Shown here: positions 24,722 through 33,656 of the stretch, in pieces
Layout: each line of letters begins with the position of its first letter
Numbering within the stretch: position 1 is the first letter of the stretch
Assembly (NCBI GenBank): GCA_020633315.1
Contig: JACKDV010000001.1
Coordinates: 372,001 to 436,000 of the forward strand
Source of the DNA: Myxococcales bacterium
GTDB taxonomy: Bacteria; Myxococcota_A; Polyangia; Nannocystales; Nannocystaceae
Length of the DNA: 64,000 nt
Direction of reading: 5' to 3'
Position numbers and translations under genes: made by a program
The notes under the pieces: model-generated
What the model saw: the letters and a program-made list of their open reading frames with translations, nothing else
What the model was told of the DNA's origin: nothing
Database searches by the model: none

Positions 24722-26407
24722 ATGAAGATCGAATGCGACAAGTGTGGTGCGAAGTACTCGATCGCGGATGAGAAGGTGCGCGGCAAGACCTTCAAGATCC
24801 GTTGCAAGAAGTGCAGCAACGTGATCATCGTCCGCGACAAGGGCATGGCGGCCGCCGAGGCGGGCGCTGCCGCGGCGGCGGCCGACCAAGCCGCACCGGG
24901 ATGGCACCTCGCCATCAACGGGGAGACCGTGGGCCCCATGGCGGAGGACGATGTGCGTCGGCGCTACGCGGCCGGCGAGATCGACAAGGAGACCGCCGTC
25001 TGGCAGGAGGGCTTCGACGACTGGATTCCGCTGGGCGACGTGCCGGGCTTCGCCGACCTGCCGGAGCGCTCCGATGATCCCTTCGCCGCCAGCGCCAACC
25101 AGGACGACTACTCGGTCGGTGGCGGGGCTGCGCTCGGTGGGGCGGCCGGCTTCGCGGCGGCGGCCTCGGTCGCGGCCACGGGCACCGATGGTCCCGAGGA
25201 GCCCAAGTCCCCGCGCGTGTCCAAGCTGACCGGTCAGCGCAACGAGAACTCCGTGCTGTTCTCGCTCGACAGCCTGCAGGCGATGGCCACGGCGGGCGCT
25301 GCCGCAGCGCCGGCAGCCGCTCCCGCGGTGGCTCGGGCCGCGAGCAACCCGTCCAAGGGCCTGGCGACCTCGGCCCCGTCGTCCGAGGGCTCGGGTCTCA
25401 TCGACATCCGAGCGCTGGGCTCGATGGTCGGCGGAGCGGGAGCGGGGGCGGCAGCGGCCAGCGCCGCCCCGCAGGCGGCCGCCGACGATGCCGCGCTGCC
25501 GAGCTTCGGTGGCGGTGGCTTCGGTGGCCTGGCTTCGACGCCGCTGGTCACCACGCCCGCGCCCGATGTCACGCCGGCCGCGGTGGCCCCGGCTCCCGCG
25601 CCGCGGTCCAACGCGCCGCTCTACATCATGATGGTGATCCTCATCCTCGCCGTCGGCGGGCTGGCGGCCTTCATCATCCTCAAGCCACCGGAGGAGCCCA
25701 AGACCATCGTCCAAGAGGTCGCGGCCCCGGCCGTCCAAGACGACAAGGACGACAAGAAGGACGACGACGACAAGAAGGACGACGAGGACGACGCCAAGAA
25801 GGACGACGACGCCAAGAAGGCGGACGACGAGGGCGAGTCCGAGGGCGAGGGCGAGTCCGAGGGCGACGACGGTGTGGCCGCCGACGGCAAGTCCGGGCGC
25901 AGCTCCACCAAGAAGGGCCGCTCCACCAAGAAGTCCTCCGGGGGCTCGACCGCCGACGCCAGCAGCGGCAGCAGCAGCGGGAGCAGCAGCAGCGGCAACA
26001 CCAAGTCGTCGGGCGGCAGCAGCTCGCCGTCGGTCGACTGCATCCTCGACCCGAGCAAGTGCGACACGGGCAGCAAGAAGAAGTCCTCGGGCGGCAGCAC
26101 CTCGGCCGGCGGCAGCACCAAGCCCGGCGCTCCCGAGAAGCTGTCCACCAACGACATCAAGGACGGCATCGCCCCGGTCAAGGACGCGGCCGCGGCCTGT
26201 GGCCCCAAGAACGGCGCCAAGCCGGGCGAGAAGGTGATGATCAAGTTCTCGGTCTCCGGGGCCACCGGCGCCGTGACCAAGGCGACCCCGCTCGCTCCGC
26301 ATGCCGGCACCGCGCTCGGTAGCTGCGTGGCCGCGGCAGCCAAGAAGGCCAAGTTCAAGGAGTTCCAGAACTCCGCGATGGGCTTCCAGTACGGCTTCCG
26401 CATGTAG
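24722..26407 (+). CDS. GltJ-like zinc-ribbon/GYF membrane protein
   Basis: The 561-residue protein starts with an MJ0042-type zinc ribbon (C5, C8, C28, C31) and a GYF domain (GWHLAINGETVGPM onward, about 60-113). A disordered Ala-rich region holds the motif NENSVLFSLDSLQAM. One membrane helix (about 300-321) follows, then a Lys/Asp-rich and Ser-rich periplasmic linker, and a C-terminal domain ending GFQYGFRM that resembles the AgmX/PglI TonB-like tail of myxobacteria. This order matches GltJ of the Myxococcus gliding machinery, whose zinc ribbon and GYF domains contact MglA. GltJ function is inferred from architecture; related proteins also occur outside gliding loci, and no other glt gene is nearby. 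Confidence 0.82.
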   Translation: MKIECDKCGAKYSIADEKVRGKTFKIRCKKCSNVIIVRDKGMAAAEAGAAAAAADQAAPGWHLAINGETVGPMAEDDVRRRYAAGEIDKETAVWQEGFDDWIPLGDVPGFADLPERSDDPFAASANQDDYSVGGGAALGGAAGFAAAASVAATGTDGPEEPKSPRVSKLTGQRNENSVLFSLDSLQAMATAGAAAAPAAAPAVARAASNPSKGLATSAPSSEGSGLIDIRALGSMVGGAGAGAAAASAAPQAAADDAALPSFGGGGFGGLASTPLVTTPAPDVTPAAVAPAPAPRSNAPLYIMMVILILAVGGLAAFIILKPPEEPKTIVQEVAAPAVQDDKDDKKDDDDKKDDEDDAKKDDDAKKADDEGESEGEGESEGDDGVAADGKSGRSSTKKGRSTKKSSGGSTADASSGSSSGSSSSGNTKSSGGSSSPSVDCILDPSKCDTGSKKKSSGGSTSAGGSTKPGAPEKLSTNDIKDGIAPVKDAAAACGPKNGAKPGEKVMIKFSVSGATGAVTKATPLAPHAGTALGSCVAAAAKKAKFKEFQNSAMGFQYGFRM

Positions 26408-26416
26408 CGGATCCGC

Positions 26417-26492
26417 GGGCCGAGCCCCGAACGCGAGCGAGCCCCGGCGACCGATGGTCTCCGGGGCTCGCTCACGTTCGGGGGCCCGGCCC
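26417..26492. terminator. Large bidirectional hairpin between convergent genes
   Basis: A near-perfect stem of more than 30 bp, including GAGCGAGCCCCGG with CCGGGGCTCGCTC, closes on a GAT loop. It lies between the GltJ-like stop at 26407 and the aldolase stop at 26495, so it probably stops transcription from both sides. There is no clear T run. Confidence 0.7.
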
Positions 26493-26494
26493 GA

Positions 26495-27550
26495 TCAGCG
26501 TGGCGCAGGGGCGGGGTGGGGCAGGGCTCCGATCACCCCACGCACGATGGCGATGATCCCCTCGAGGTCCTCGTCGTCGATGCCCAGGTGCAGGGCGAAG
26601 CGGATCTCGCGGTAGGTGTTGGGGTAGCAGAGCACGCCGGCCTCGCGCAGCGGAGCGCACAGCTGCTCGGCGTGATCCCAGGGCGCGCGCACGGGGGCGA
26701 CCACCAGGTTGGTGCTCGGCGTGGGCATGTCCCAGCTCGGCAGATCGGCGAGCGCCTCCGCGAGCCGGCGCGCGCGGGCGTGGTCGTCGGCCAGGCGCTC
26801 CAGGTGGTGCTCGAGCGCGTGCAGCCCGGCCGCGGCCAGCACTCCCGCCTGCCGCATGCCGCCGCCGAGCGCATGCTTGTGCAGGCGGGCCGCGGCCACG
26901 AAGGGCTCGTCGCCGCACAGCACCGAGCCCACCGGGGCGCCCAGGCCCTTGCTCAGCGAGACCGCCACCGAGTCGGCGCAGGCGGCCAGGCGCGGCAAGG
27001 GGATGCCCGTGGCCACGTGGGCGTTCCACAGCCGCGCCCCGTCCAGGTGCAGGGGGCGGCCCCCGGCGCGGGACCAGGCCGCGATGGCCTCGAGTTCCTC
27101 CACCGGCCAGGGCTCGCCGCCCGCGTCGCCGAGGGTGTCCTCCAGCCACACCAGGCGCACCGGGGGCCAGCCGCAGGACTCCTCGTGGCACAGCTCGGTG
27201 AGCTGCGGCAGCGAGAAGCCCCGGCGGTCGCCGATCGACATGATCTGCGCGCCCGAGATCGCGGCGGCCGAGGCGTTCTCGTGGATCCGAACGTGGGCGC
27301 CCCGATGGGTGGCGATCGCATCGCCGGGCCGGCAGCGGACGCGCACCGCGATCTGGTTGGACATGGTGCCCGCGGGCAGGAACACCGCGGCCGGCTTGCC
27401 CAGACGCTCGGCCACGCGCTGCTCGAGCGCGAGCACGCTGGGATCGTCGCCGTAGCAGTCGTCGCCGACCTCGGCCCGGGCCATCGCCTCTCGCATGGCC
27501 GCGGTGGGTCGGGTGACGGTGTCGCTGCGCAGATCGTAGGGAGCGGGCAT
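26495..27550 (-). CDS. ltaE: Low-specificity threonine aldolase-like PLP enzyme
   Basis: This fold-type I PLP enzyme probably cleaves L-threonine or allo-threonine to glycine and acetaldehyde. The protein starts with YDLRSDTVTRPTAAMREAM, the family hallmark, and has EVGDDCYGDDPSV, PAGTMSNQIA, LHLDGARLWNA (Asp170) and the PLP Lys201 in SLSKGLGAP. The length of about 351 residues is normal. The ATG at 27550 gives the usual short N-terminus; in-frame ATG 27562 and GTG 27574 are alternatives. The enzyme would supply glycine, which PurD uses. Related beta-eliminating lyases share this fold, so the substrate is not certain. Confidence 0.9.
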   Translation of the reverse strand: MPAPYDLRSDTVTRPTAAMREAMARAEVGDDCYGDDPSVLALEQRVAERLGKPAAVFLPAGTMSNQIAVRVRCRPGDAIATHRGAHVRIHENASAAAISGAQIMSIGDRRGFSLPQLTELCHEESCGWPPVRLVWLEDTLGDAGGEPWPVEELEAIAAWSRAGGRPLHLDGARLWNAHVATGIPLPRLAACADSVAVSLSKGLGAPVGSVLCGDEPFVAAARLHKHALGGGMRQAGVLAAAGLHALEHHLERLADDHARARRLAEALADLPSWDMPTPSTNLVVAPVRAPWDHAEQLCAPLREAGVLCYPNTYREIRFALHLGIDDEDLEGIIAIVRGVIGALPHPAPAPR

Positions 27551-27683
27551 CGCCCGCGTCATGCCACGAGCCACGGGGCCGCGGCCATGGGCGGATCGAG
27601 GATCGCCGGACTCAGCGCGGCCGTGGCTCGGGTGATCGCGGCGGCGAGCGACCGCGCGCTCCCGCGGCGCGCTGGCGAGGGCG

Positions 27684-28265
27684 CTAGGGGTCGCCGTCCT
27701 CGGGTGGAAGCGGGGCCCAGGGGCCGTCGTCCTCGGGGGGCTTGGGCGTGGGGGCGGGCGGCTCGGGACGAGGAGGGGGCGGTGGCTGGCCGCGCTCGGC
27801 CCGCAGCTTGGCCGCGAGGCCGTCTGCGATCGCGTGGGGCAGGTGGCTCGGTCCCGCGTCGGTGCTCACGCTCAGCTTCACGGCCGGCCGCCCGGCGGGG
27901 TCGACGGTGGAGACCAGCTCGAGGCTGCCGCGGCCCTTGGGGCCGTCGCGGTCGGTGCCCACGGGGAAGTCGAAGAGGATGTAGCCCGCCTCCTGGTCGC
28001 GATCGACGAGCTCGAACTCGCGATCCACTCGGAGGTAGCGCAGCGCGGTGGGCCACACCTGATCGGCCGGATAGGAGAGCACCCGACTGTGCTGGAGCCG
28101 AGTCGACGCGGGAGTAGGAGATGTAGGCACCCGCGGGGCGGCGAGGGCCGCGGTCCCCATGGCCACCACCACCATGCCCACGGCCACCGACAGCCGGGTC
28201 CGGCCGAGGACCGTGACCGGGATGACACGCCAGGCGCGACGACGGAGGACGGGGCGATCCGACAT
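27684..28265 (-). CDS. Secreted protein of unknown function with Pro-rich tail
   Basis: The 193-residue protein has a basic start, a hydrophobic segment (LSVAVGMVVVAMGTAALAAP) that looks like a signal peptide, and a globular part of about 90 residues. The globular part holds SYPADQVWPTALRYLRVDREFELVDRDQ and AGYILFDF, a strand-helix pattern seen in small envelope proteins. The last 40 residues are Pro/Glu-rich and probably disordered. I recognise no named family; the middle faintly recalls lipoprotein-like BamC or polymer-binding folds. A TAGCGT -10 box lies 6 bases before the ATG. It is divergent from the coiled-coil membrane gene. Confidence 0.75.
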   Translation of the reverse strand: MSDRPVLRRRAWRVIPVTVLGRTRLSVAVGMVVVAMGTAALAAPRVPTSPTPASTRLQHSRVLSYPADQVWPTALRYLRVDREFELVDRDQEAGYILFDFPVGTDRDGPKGRGSLELVSTVDPAGRPAVKLSVSTDAGPSHLPHAIADGLAAKLRAERGQPPPPPRPEPPAPTPKPPEDDGPWAPLPPEDGDP

Positions 28266-28271
28266 GCTCCG

Positions 28272-28277
28272 ACGCTA
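28272..28277 (-). promoter_or_regulatory. -10 box (TAGCGT), leaderless type
   Basis: On the minus strand TAGCGT is followed by 6 bases (CGGAGC) and the ATG at 28265. Confidence 0.45.
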
Positions 28278-28474
28278 CCCCTGGGGTGGCACGGCTTCGA
28301 AAAATTAGGCAAATTCCTTCGCGGTGGAGCTTCCGTCCTCGGCGCGACGGACGGGGGCTCGAGCGGTGGTGAGCCCAACGAGCCAAGCGAGGGGCCAGCA
28401 GCGGAGCGGCCCGGCCGGGAACGAACGGCACGCTGATTCGTAGAAACGACGACGACGAGGAGGGAACGAGACTC

Positions 28475-29311
28475 ATGAGCAGCAATTCCGAGAACTCAGC
28501 CTTGATGGCGCTCAACGAGCTCCAGAACCTCGAGGCCGACCGTGTTCGGCAAGAGGAAGAGGCTCGCTACGCGGCGGCCGAGGCCGAGCGACGCGCTCGC
28601 GAGGAAGCCGAGCGGATCGCACGCGAGGAGGCCGAGCGGCGGGCGGCCGAGGAGGCCGCCCGGCTCGAGGCCGAGCGAGTGCAGCGGGAGGCGCTCGAGC
28701 GAGAGGAGCGAATGCGGGTGCAGGAGGCCGAGGCCCGGGCCCGCGCCGAGCAGGAGGCCCGCCTCAAGGAAGAGCAGATGCGCCTCGACGCTCAGATCAA
28801 GCTGAGCGAGGAGAAGGCCAAGCCCAAGTGGCCGCTGGTGGTGGTGCCCGTGCTGTTGCTCGGTGTGATCGGGGCCGGCGTGGCCTGGTACATGAGCAAC
28901 GAGGAGGCCAAGCGAGAGGCCGAGCAGCGGGCCGCCGAGAAGAAGGAAGCCGACGAGCGCATGGCCGCCCTCATGGCCAAGTTCGACCAGCTCGAGGCCG
29001 ACCAGGCGCGCATGGAGAAGGAGCGCACCGCCCTCGAGGCCGAGATGGAAGCCGCCAAGGGCGACGATGCCAAGCAGAAGGAGCTCGAGGCCAAGCTCGC
29101 GGCGCTCGACGCCAAGCTGGCCGAGAACGCCGAGGCCCAGGAGGAGGCCGAGGCCAAGACCGGAGGCAGCCGCAAGAGCTCGGGCGGCGGCAAGAAGAAG
29201 TCCAGCTCGAGCAGCTCGTCGAGCGGCAGCTCCAGCGAGGCGGAGAAGCCCGCGGGTCGCAAGAAGAAGGTCAGCCTCGTCGACGGGGACGATCCCCTCG
29301 GCGGTCTCTAG
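28475..29311 (+). CDS. Coiled-coil single-span membrane protein
   Basis: The 278-residue protein starts MSSNSENSALMALNELQ, then has about 90 residues of highly charged Glu/Arg/Ala heptads predicting a long coiled coil. A membrane helix (WPLVVVPVLLLGVIGAGVAWYM, about 119-140) follows, then a second coiled coil and a Ser/Lys-rich end finishing SLVDGDDPLGGL. The topology places the first coiled coil in the cytoplasm. The N-terminal ENSALMALNELQ resembles the NENSVLFSLDSLQ stretch in the GltJ-like protein. AGGAGGG about 10 bases upstream supports the ATG. No named family is assigned; a cytoskeletal or motility-linked scaffold is a guess. Confidence 0.82.
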   Translation: MSSNSENSALMALNELQNLEADRVRQEEEARYAAAEAERRAREEAERIAREEAERRAAEEAARLEAERVQREALEREERMRVQEAEARARAEQEARLKEEQMRLDAQIKLSEEKAKPKWPLVVVPVLLLGVIGAGVAWYMSNEEAKREAEQRAAEKKEADERMAALMAKFDQLEADQARMEKERTALEAEMEAAKGDDAKQKELEAKLAALDAKLAENAEAQEEAEAKTGGSRKSSGGGKKKSSSSSSSSGSSSEAEKPAGRKKKVSLVDGDDPLGGL

Positions 29312-29461
29312 GGATCGCAGGCGATCGGCTCGGGCGACCGAGCGAGCAGGGGCGGGGCCTTCGGGCACCGCCCTTCGTCGTGATGGGGAGCGGTGCCGGG
29401 ACGGCCGAGCACCCGGGAATTCGGGCCCGCTCGGGCGCGACGAGGAGGGCCCGTGGCCGTC

Positions 29462-29490
29462 TTGCCCACCCCCTCGCCCCGTGGTACGCA
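29462..29490 (+). promoter_or_regulatory. tRNA-Cys promoter
   Basis: TTGCCC (29462-29467) and TACGCA (29485-29490) are spaced 17 bases apart and end 11 bases before the mature tRNA. Confidence 0.55.
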
Positions 29491-29501
29491 TCCCGCCCCA
29501 C

Positions 29502-29573
29502 GGCGCGGTGGCCAAGTGGTAAGGCAGAGCTCTGCAAAAGCTCTATTCGCCGGTTCGATTCCGGCCCGCGCCT
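29502..29573 (+). tRNA. tRNA-Cys (GCA)
   Basis: The acceptor stem GGCGCGG (29502-29508) pairs with CCGCGCC (29566-29572), followed by discriminator U73, the expected identity base for cysteine. The anticodon arm AGAGCT/AGCTCT closes a 7-base loop CTGCAAA with anticodon GCA. The T arm GCCGG-TTCGATT-CCGGC is perfect. The 3' CCA is not encoded (CCC follows U73), so it must be added. It lies after its own promoter and before a hairpin terminator, so it is probably a single-gene unit. Confidence 0.96.
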
Positions 29574-29577
29574 CCCT

Positions 29578-29626
29578 CGACGCCCGATTCGCTCCCCGCG
29601 AGTCGGGCGTCGGCGCTCTCGGTTTT
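29578..29626 (+). terminator. Terminator after tRNA-Cys
   Basis: A 15-bp stem (outer CGACGCCCGA with TCGGGCGTCG) closes on TCCCC at 29593-29597, with TTTT at 29623-29626 some 10 bases further on. It may also serve the convergent minus-strand gene ending at 29646. Confidence 0.6.
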
Positions 29627-29645
29627 GGGGAGGTGGGACCGCGGA

Positions 29646-31841
29646 TCAGCGCGAGGCGGCGTGCCGGGCCACCGCCCCCATGGTGGGAGGCCGAGCCTTC
29701 CTGGGCAGGTCGTCCCACGCGAGGTAGGCCTGGGCCATGTCGTACTCGAAGAAGCCCATCAGCTCGCTGTCGACCACCTTGCGCATGAGCTGCTTGCCCG
29801 AGCCCGGGTCGCCGCTGCCCCAGCGCCGCAGGCCCTCGTAGAAGAACGCCTCGGCCCGCTCGCCGTCGGTGTGAGCCGCCGCGAGCAGGTCGTCGTAGTC
29901 GAGCTCGCCGCGGGCGTGCTGGGCCAGCTTGCGGCCCCAGCCGTCGCCCGCGAAGTCGCCCAGGAAGCCCTCGGCCTCGGCGTCCACGGGGAAGCCCTGG
30001 CGATGGGCCAGCTCGCTCAGCCACAGGCAGAAGTACAGCTTGAGCCCGTCGGCGAGCTCGGAGCGGGCCATCGCCCGATGGAAGATGCCCAGGGCCTCGT
30101 GATAGTAGCCGTGCGAGACCAGCTGCAGCATCGGCTCGGCGTAGGCCTTGACGTGGTCGGGGGCCAGCTCGCTGGCGTACTCGAAGTCGTCGAGCGCGAG
30201 CTGGATCTCGCCCAGGAAGAACAGCAGGCGCCCGCGCTCGAGGTAGCGCTCGGCCTGGGCCTCGGCCGTGATCGCGGGCTGCATGAGCAGCTCGTTGGTC
30301 TGTCGCAGCGCGACGCGGAAGTAGTCGGTGGAGGCCTCGGGGTCGCCGCGGCGCAGCGCGATCTCGCCGAGCTGGCCGCGCGCGTGGGCCTCCCACTGCA
30401 GCTTGGTGCTCTCCTCGTCGTAGGGCAGGCGGGCGAGGTCCTCGTAGTGGGCCTGGGCCGCGCCGAAGCGCGAGCGCTTGAAGGCGATGGTGCCCAGCAG
30501 GTCGAGGGTGCGGGGCTCGGCCTCGATCTCGAGGCTCTTGTCGAGCAGGGTCTGCGCGTCGTCGACCCGCCCCGCCTGGTAGAGCCCCTCGGCCACGGTG
30601 AAGTAGGCCTCGGGCAGCGAAGGGCGGATCGGGCGGTCGCGCCACAGCTTCATCGCGCGCTGGTGCAGCGCCTCCACCTCGCCCAGGCGGGCCATCGCCG
30701 CGTCGGCATCGCGCCGCGCGAGCTGGGAGAGCTCGAGCTGCTCGAGCTCGGCCAGCGCCTGCCAGGTCTCGAACACGTCGTCCTTGAGCTCCACGCTGCG
30801 CCGCAGGTGGTGCAGCGCGGCCCCGGTGAGCCCCGACTCGCGCAGCACCTGGGCGCGCATGAGGTGCACGAAGGGATCCTTGGGGTAGCGCTCGAGGGCG
30901 CGGCGGCTGAGGTTGTCGATGATCCCCCACGACTGGCTCACGTAGGGCAGCGAGGGATCGGCGTCGGCCTCGGGGATGAATTGCTCGGCGAGCGACAGCA
31001 GCGGCCGGGCGCTGCGGCGGCTCTTGAGCGCGTCCTGCAGGATCTGCTCGAGCTGATCGATCGCGTCGTCGGAGCGCACCCGCTTCATGGCCGTGATCGC
31101 ACCCTCGGGATCGTCGGCGCGCAGGTACAGGCGCATCAGCAGGTAGCCGGTGATCTCCACCCGCCGCAGCGAGGTGTTGCCCAGGCCGCCCCCGCTGCTG
31201 TGGGCCCGGACCGCGGCGTCGTAGCGAGCCACGTAGAGATCGGCGAGGCGCTGCACCACGAAGGGGGTGGGCACCGCCGCGGCCACGGTCTCGAGCGCGC
31301 GCTCGAGCTCCTCGTGGGCGAGCAGGGGCTCGGTGGCGAAGGGCCCGTTGTCGATGAGCCAGCGCTCGAGGGTCTCCCAGTCGCTCACGGCACGGGTGCG
31401 GGTGGCCGCGTCGCCGAAGCGCTGCTCGGCGGCGAGGGCCAGCAGCGAGGGCATCTCGGCGCCGTGCCGAGCCGTGCGCACGTAGAGGCGGTGGGCGGCC
31501 TCGGCCAGGGCCGGCGCCGCGGGAGCGCTGCGCAGCTCGGAGGCGGCGTACAGCGACAGCGCGAAGCGCAGCGAGGCCTCGGCCTCGTCCTCGTCGTCGC
31601 GGGCGAGGGCCCCGTCGAGGTGGGTGAGCAGGAAGTCGGTGAGCACCGAGCGATAGGCCGCCCGCGAGGGGTGGTCCAGGGGCAGCAGCGCGTAGTGGTT
31701 GAGCGCGTCCTCGAAGGCATCGAGGTCGGTCACCACCGGGGGGGCCAGGGGGGCCTCGACCGATGGGGCCTTGCGGTGCGCGCAGCCGACGGTGGGCAGG
31801 GCGAGGAGCGCGGTGAGGAGCAGCGCGGGCGATGAGCGCAC
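29646..31841 (-). CDS. Large TPR lipoprotein
   Basis: The 731-residue protein begins with a lipoprotein signal (SSPALLLTALLALPTVGC) and is otherwise alpha-helical with many TPR-like repeats, for example LPEAYFTVAEGLYQAGRVDDAQTLLDKSLEI and GQLGEIALRRGDPEASTDYFRVALR. It is probably anchored in the periplasm or outer membrane as an assembly scaffold. The GTG at 31841 is preferred over 31880 because it starts the signal peptide and TACACT lies 6 bases upstream. An outer-membrane barrel gene lies 46 bases upstream on the same strand. The internal promoter suggests the pair can be expressed separately. No specific partner is known. Confidence 0.85.
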   Translation of the reverse strand: MRSSPALLLTALLALPTVGCAHRKAPSVEAPLAPPVVTDLDAFEDALNHYALLPLDHPSRAAYRSVLTDFLLTHLDGALARDDEDEAEASLRFALSLYAASELRSAPAAPALAEAAHRLYVRTARHGAEMPSLLALAAEQRFGDAATRTRAVSDWETLERWLIDNGPFATEPLLAHEELERALETVAAAVPTPFVVQRLADLYVARYDAAVRAHSSGGGLGNTSLRRVEITGYLLMRLYLRADDPEGAITAMKRVRSDDAIDQLEQILQDALKSRRSARPLLSLAEQFIPEADADPSLPYVSQSWGIIDNLSRRALERYPKDPFVHLMRAQVLRESGLTGAALHHLRRSVELKDDVFETWQALAELEQLELSQLARRDADAAMARLGEVEALHQRAMKLWRDRPIRPSLPEAYFTVAEGLYQAGRVDDAQTLLDKSLEIEAEPRTLDLLGTIAFKRSRFGAAQAHYEDLARLPYDEESTKLQWEAHARGQLGEIALRRGDPEASTDYFRVALRQTNELLMQPAITAEAQAERYLERGRLLFFLGEIQLALDDFEYASELAPDHVKAYAEPMLQLVSHGYYHEALGIFHRAMARSELADGLKLYFCLWLSELAHRQGFPVDAEAEGFLGDFAGDGWGRKLAQHARGELDYDDLLAAAHTDGERAEAFFYEGLRRWGSGDPGSGKQLMRKVVDSELMGFFEYDMAQAYLAWDDLPRKARPPTMGAVARHAASR

Positions 31842-31847
31842 CGAGGC

Positions 31848-31853
31848 AGTGTA
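31848..31853 (-). promoter_or_regulatory. -10 box (TACACT) of the TPR lipoprotein gene
   Basis: TACACT, then 6 bases, then GTG at 31841 on the minus strand, inside the 46-bp gap after the FadL-like gene. Confidence 0.5.
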
Positions 31854-31886
31854 CCAACGCAGGGCCCGACCACCAGCCACGGGCTG

Positions 31887-33494
31887 CTAGTCCAGGACCA
31901 GGCGCTCGCCCCACATCACGGCGAACGACAGGGTATGCAGCATTCCGAAGTAGCGGGCGGCGTTGGTGGGGCGGCCCCGCCCCTGGAGCACCTCGTTCGC
32001 GCCGGGTGCGTTGATGTCTCCCGAGCCCGAGTCGAACGCGATGGCCGCGGCGGGGGAGAACAGGGCCCCGCCGGGTGTCACGGTGCGGGGCAGGAACAAG
32101 TCGAGGCCGTAGCCGGGAACCACCACGAGATCGGTCCGACGCATCCGCAGGCGGACCCCCGCGCTGGTGCCCAGGCGCCAGCCCTCGTCGAGCGCGGCCG
32201 TGGTCGCGCCGCGGCGCACCGAGGGCGAGGCCAGGTGGGCGCCGCCCAGCACCCACAGGTTGCGCTTGGCGAAGTAGCGCAGGTAGGCATCGATGCCGTA
32301 GAGGTCGGCCGTGCCGCGGAAGCGGGTGAACTCGGGGAGCACGAAGCTGTCGCGATCGAGGCCGATGAGGCGGATGGTCTGGTCGCCGTTGCTGGGGCAC
32401 TCGCTCGCCCGCAGGCCGCCGGGGCACAGGTCCATCCAGTAGAGGTCGAGGTCGAGGCGCCACAGCCGGCTGCGCCCGAGCAGGAACGACCCGCCGAGCG
32501 CGAGCTGCTGCGGCATGCTCTGGCGCAGGGTGGCGCCCACCGGCTCGGCGATGTCGCAGGCGGGCACGGTGTCGCTGGCCTCGGCCTCGCCCGCGTCGGC
32601 CTCGGGGCGGCACACCAGGCCCACGCCGGCCAGCACCAGCTCGCCGCGGCGTCGCAGCGCCGGGCTGCGGTAGCGGGCGCCCAGGGTGATCGTGTCGTTG
32701 GCCAGGCCCACCGCCGCGCCTACCGTGATCGCGAAGTCGAAGCCCGAGGGCGCGCCGTTGCGGGGGATCCACTGGGTCCAGCCCTTGAAGCCCACCCGCT
32801 CCGCGCAGGCCGGGTCCTCCTTGTCGTCGCAGGAGATCGTCGAGCTCCCGTCGGCGCTCAGCTCGGTGTCGTTGTCGAACGCGAAGCGCTCGCGGACGAT
32901 CGGCAGGTGCAGGCCGGCGCCGAGCTTGACCGCGCCGCCGTTCCACGCGAGCGCCATGGTGAGGTCTTGCTGGTAGCTCACCGAGCCGCCGTTGGGCGGG
33001 CAGCGATCGAGCCCGAGCTGCAGGCAGCCGGGGTCGGGATCGGGAGCCAGGTGGTAGCGCAGCGGAGGCGGGCTGCGGAGCTGGTAGCGGCTGCCCAGAT
33101 CGTAGAGCCCGATGCCCACCGCGATCGGATCGAAGTAGAAGCTCGCCCCGGTGAAGTAGGAGACGCCGCTGTTGCGCATCCACACCGGCGAGCCGAAGCT
33201 GCCCTGCGGATCGCCCGACGCGGGGTCGATCGCGTTGCGCTGCACCCTCTGCTGGAGCACCCCCATGCCGATCGAGGCGTGGACGGCGGTACCCGGGAGC
33301 GCGGCCAGCATGGCGGGGTTGTGGTAGAGCGCCGTGACCGCGCGAGACGCGGGCCCCTGGGATTCCACGCCGCCCAGGCGCAGGCCCTGGCCCGGCGCGG
33401 CCTGGGCCGCCGTGGCGGTCCCCAGCCCCGCCCAAAGCGCCAGCGAGGCGGCCAGGCGCGGCAGGGCAGCGGGCGATGGGCGGGCGACGAGCAT
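31887..33494 (-). CDS. FadL/OMPP1-like outer-membrane beta-barrel
   Basis: The 535-residue protein has a signal peptide (ASLALWAGLGTATAAQAAPG) and the FadL-family start RLGGVESQGPASRAVTALYHNPAML, where the NPA motif is typical of the N-terminal plug. The rest alternates hydrophobic strands (VGIGLYDLGSRYQL, ITLGARYRSPALRRRGEL, LWRLDLDLYWMDL) and ends in a typical barrel C-terminal region. FadL-type proteins import hydrophobic compounds such as long-chain fatty acids. Several cysteines in the loops (for example CPPNGG, CDDKEDPAC) may form disulphides. The ATG at 33494 starts the signal peptide. The substrate is unknown. Confidence 0.83.
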   Translation of the reverse strand: MLVARPSPAALPRLAASLALWAGLGTATAAQAAPGQGLRLGGVESQGPASRAVTALYHNPAMLAALPGTAVHASIGMGVLQQRVQRNAIDPASGDPQGSFGSPVWMRNSGVSYFTGASFYFDPIAVGIGLYDLGSRYQLRSPPPLRYHLAPDPDPGCLQLGLDRCPPNGGSVSYQQDLTMALAWNGGAVKLGAGLHLPIVRERFAFDNDTELSADGSSTISCDDKEDPACAERVGFKGWTQWIPRNGAPSGFDFAITVGAAVGLANDTITLGARYRSPALRRRGELVLAGVGLVCRPEADAGEAEASDTVPACDIAEPVGATLRQSMPQQLALGGSFLLGRSRLWRLDLDLYWMDLCPGGLRASECPSNGDQTIRLIGLDRDSFVLPEFTRFRGTADLYGIDAYLRYFAKRNLWVLGGAHLASPSVRRGATTAALDEGWRLGTSAGVRLRMRRTDLVVVPGYGLDLFLPRTVTPGGALFSPAAAIAFDSGSGDINAPGANEVLQGRGRPTNAARYFGMLHTLSFAVMWGERLVLD

Positions 33495-33526
33495 CGGCGA
33501 GACGGGCAGCGAGCGGCGGCGGGCCG

Positions 33527-33532
33527 AGCATA
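33527..33532 (-). promoter_or_regulatory. -10 box (TATGCT) of the FadL-like gene
   Basis: TATGCT on the minus strand, 32 bases before the ATG at 33494. The same CTATGCT string precedes the lipoprotein gene at 56508. Confidence 0.4.
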
Positions 33533-33656
33533 GCCTCGGCTCCGCTCGCCCGCCGAGCCGATCTCCACGCACGGGGGGACCGGGCCGTGATCTCCGGCCG
33601 AGGCCCTGGACCTGCTCAGACGGGCAGGGCGGCGGGGACCCAGGCCCGCGGAGATA

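Noticed and set aside
28280..28310. TGGCAC string resembling a sigma-54 -24 box
   Set aside because: The -12 element (GC at the right spacing) is missing; AAAA follows instead.
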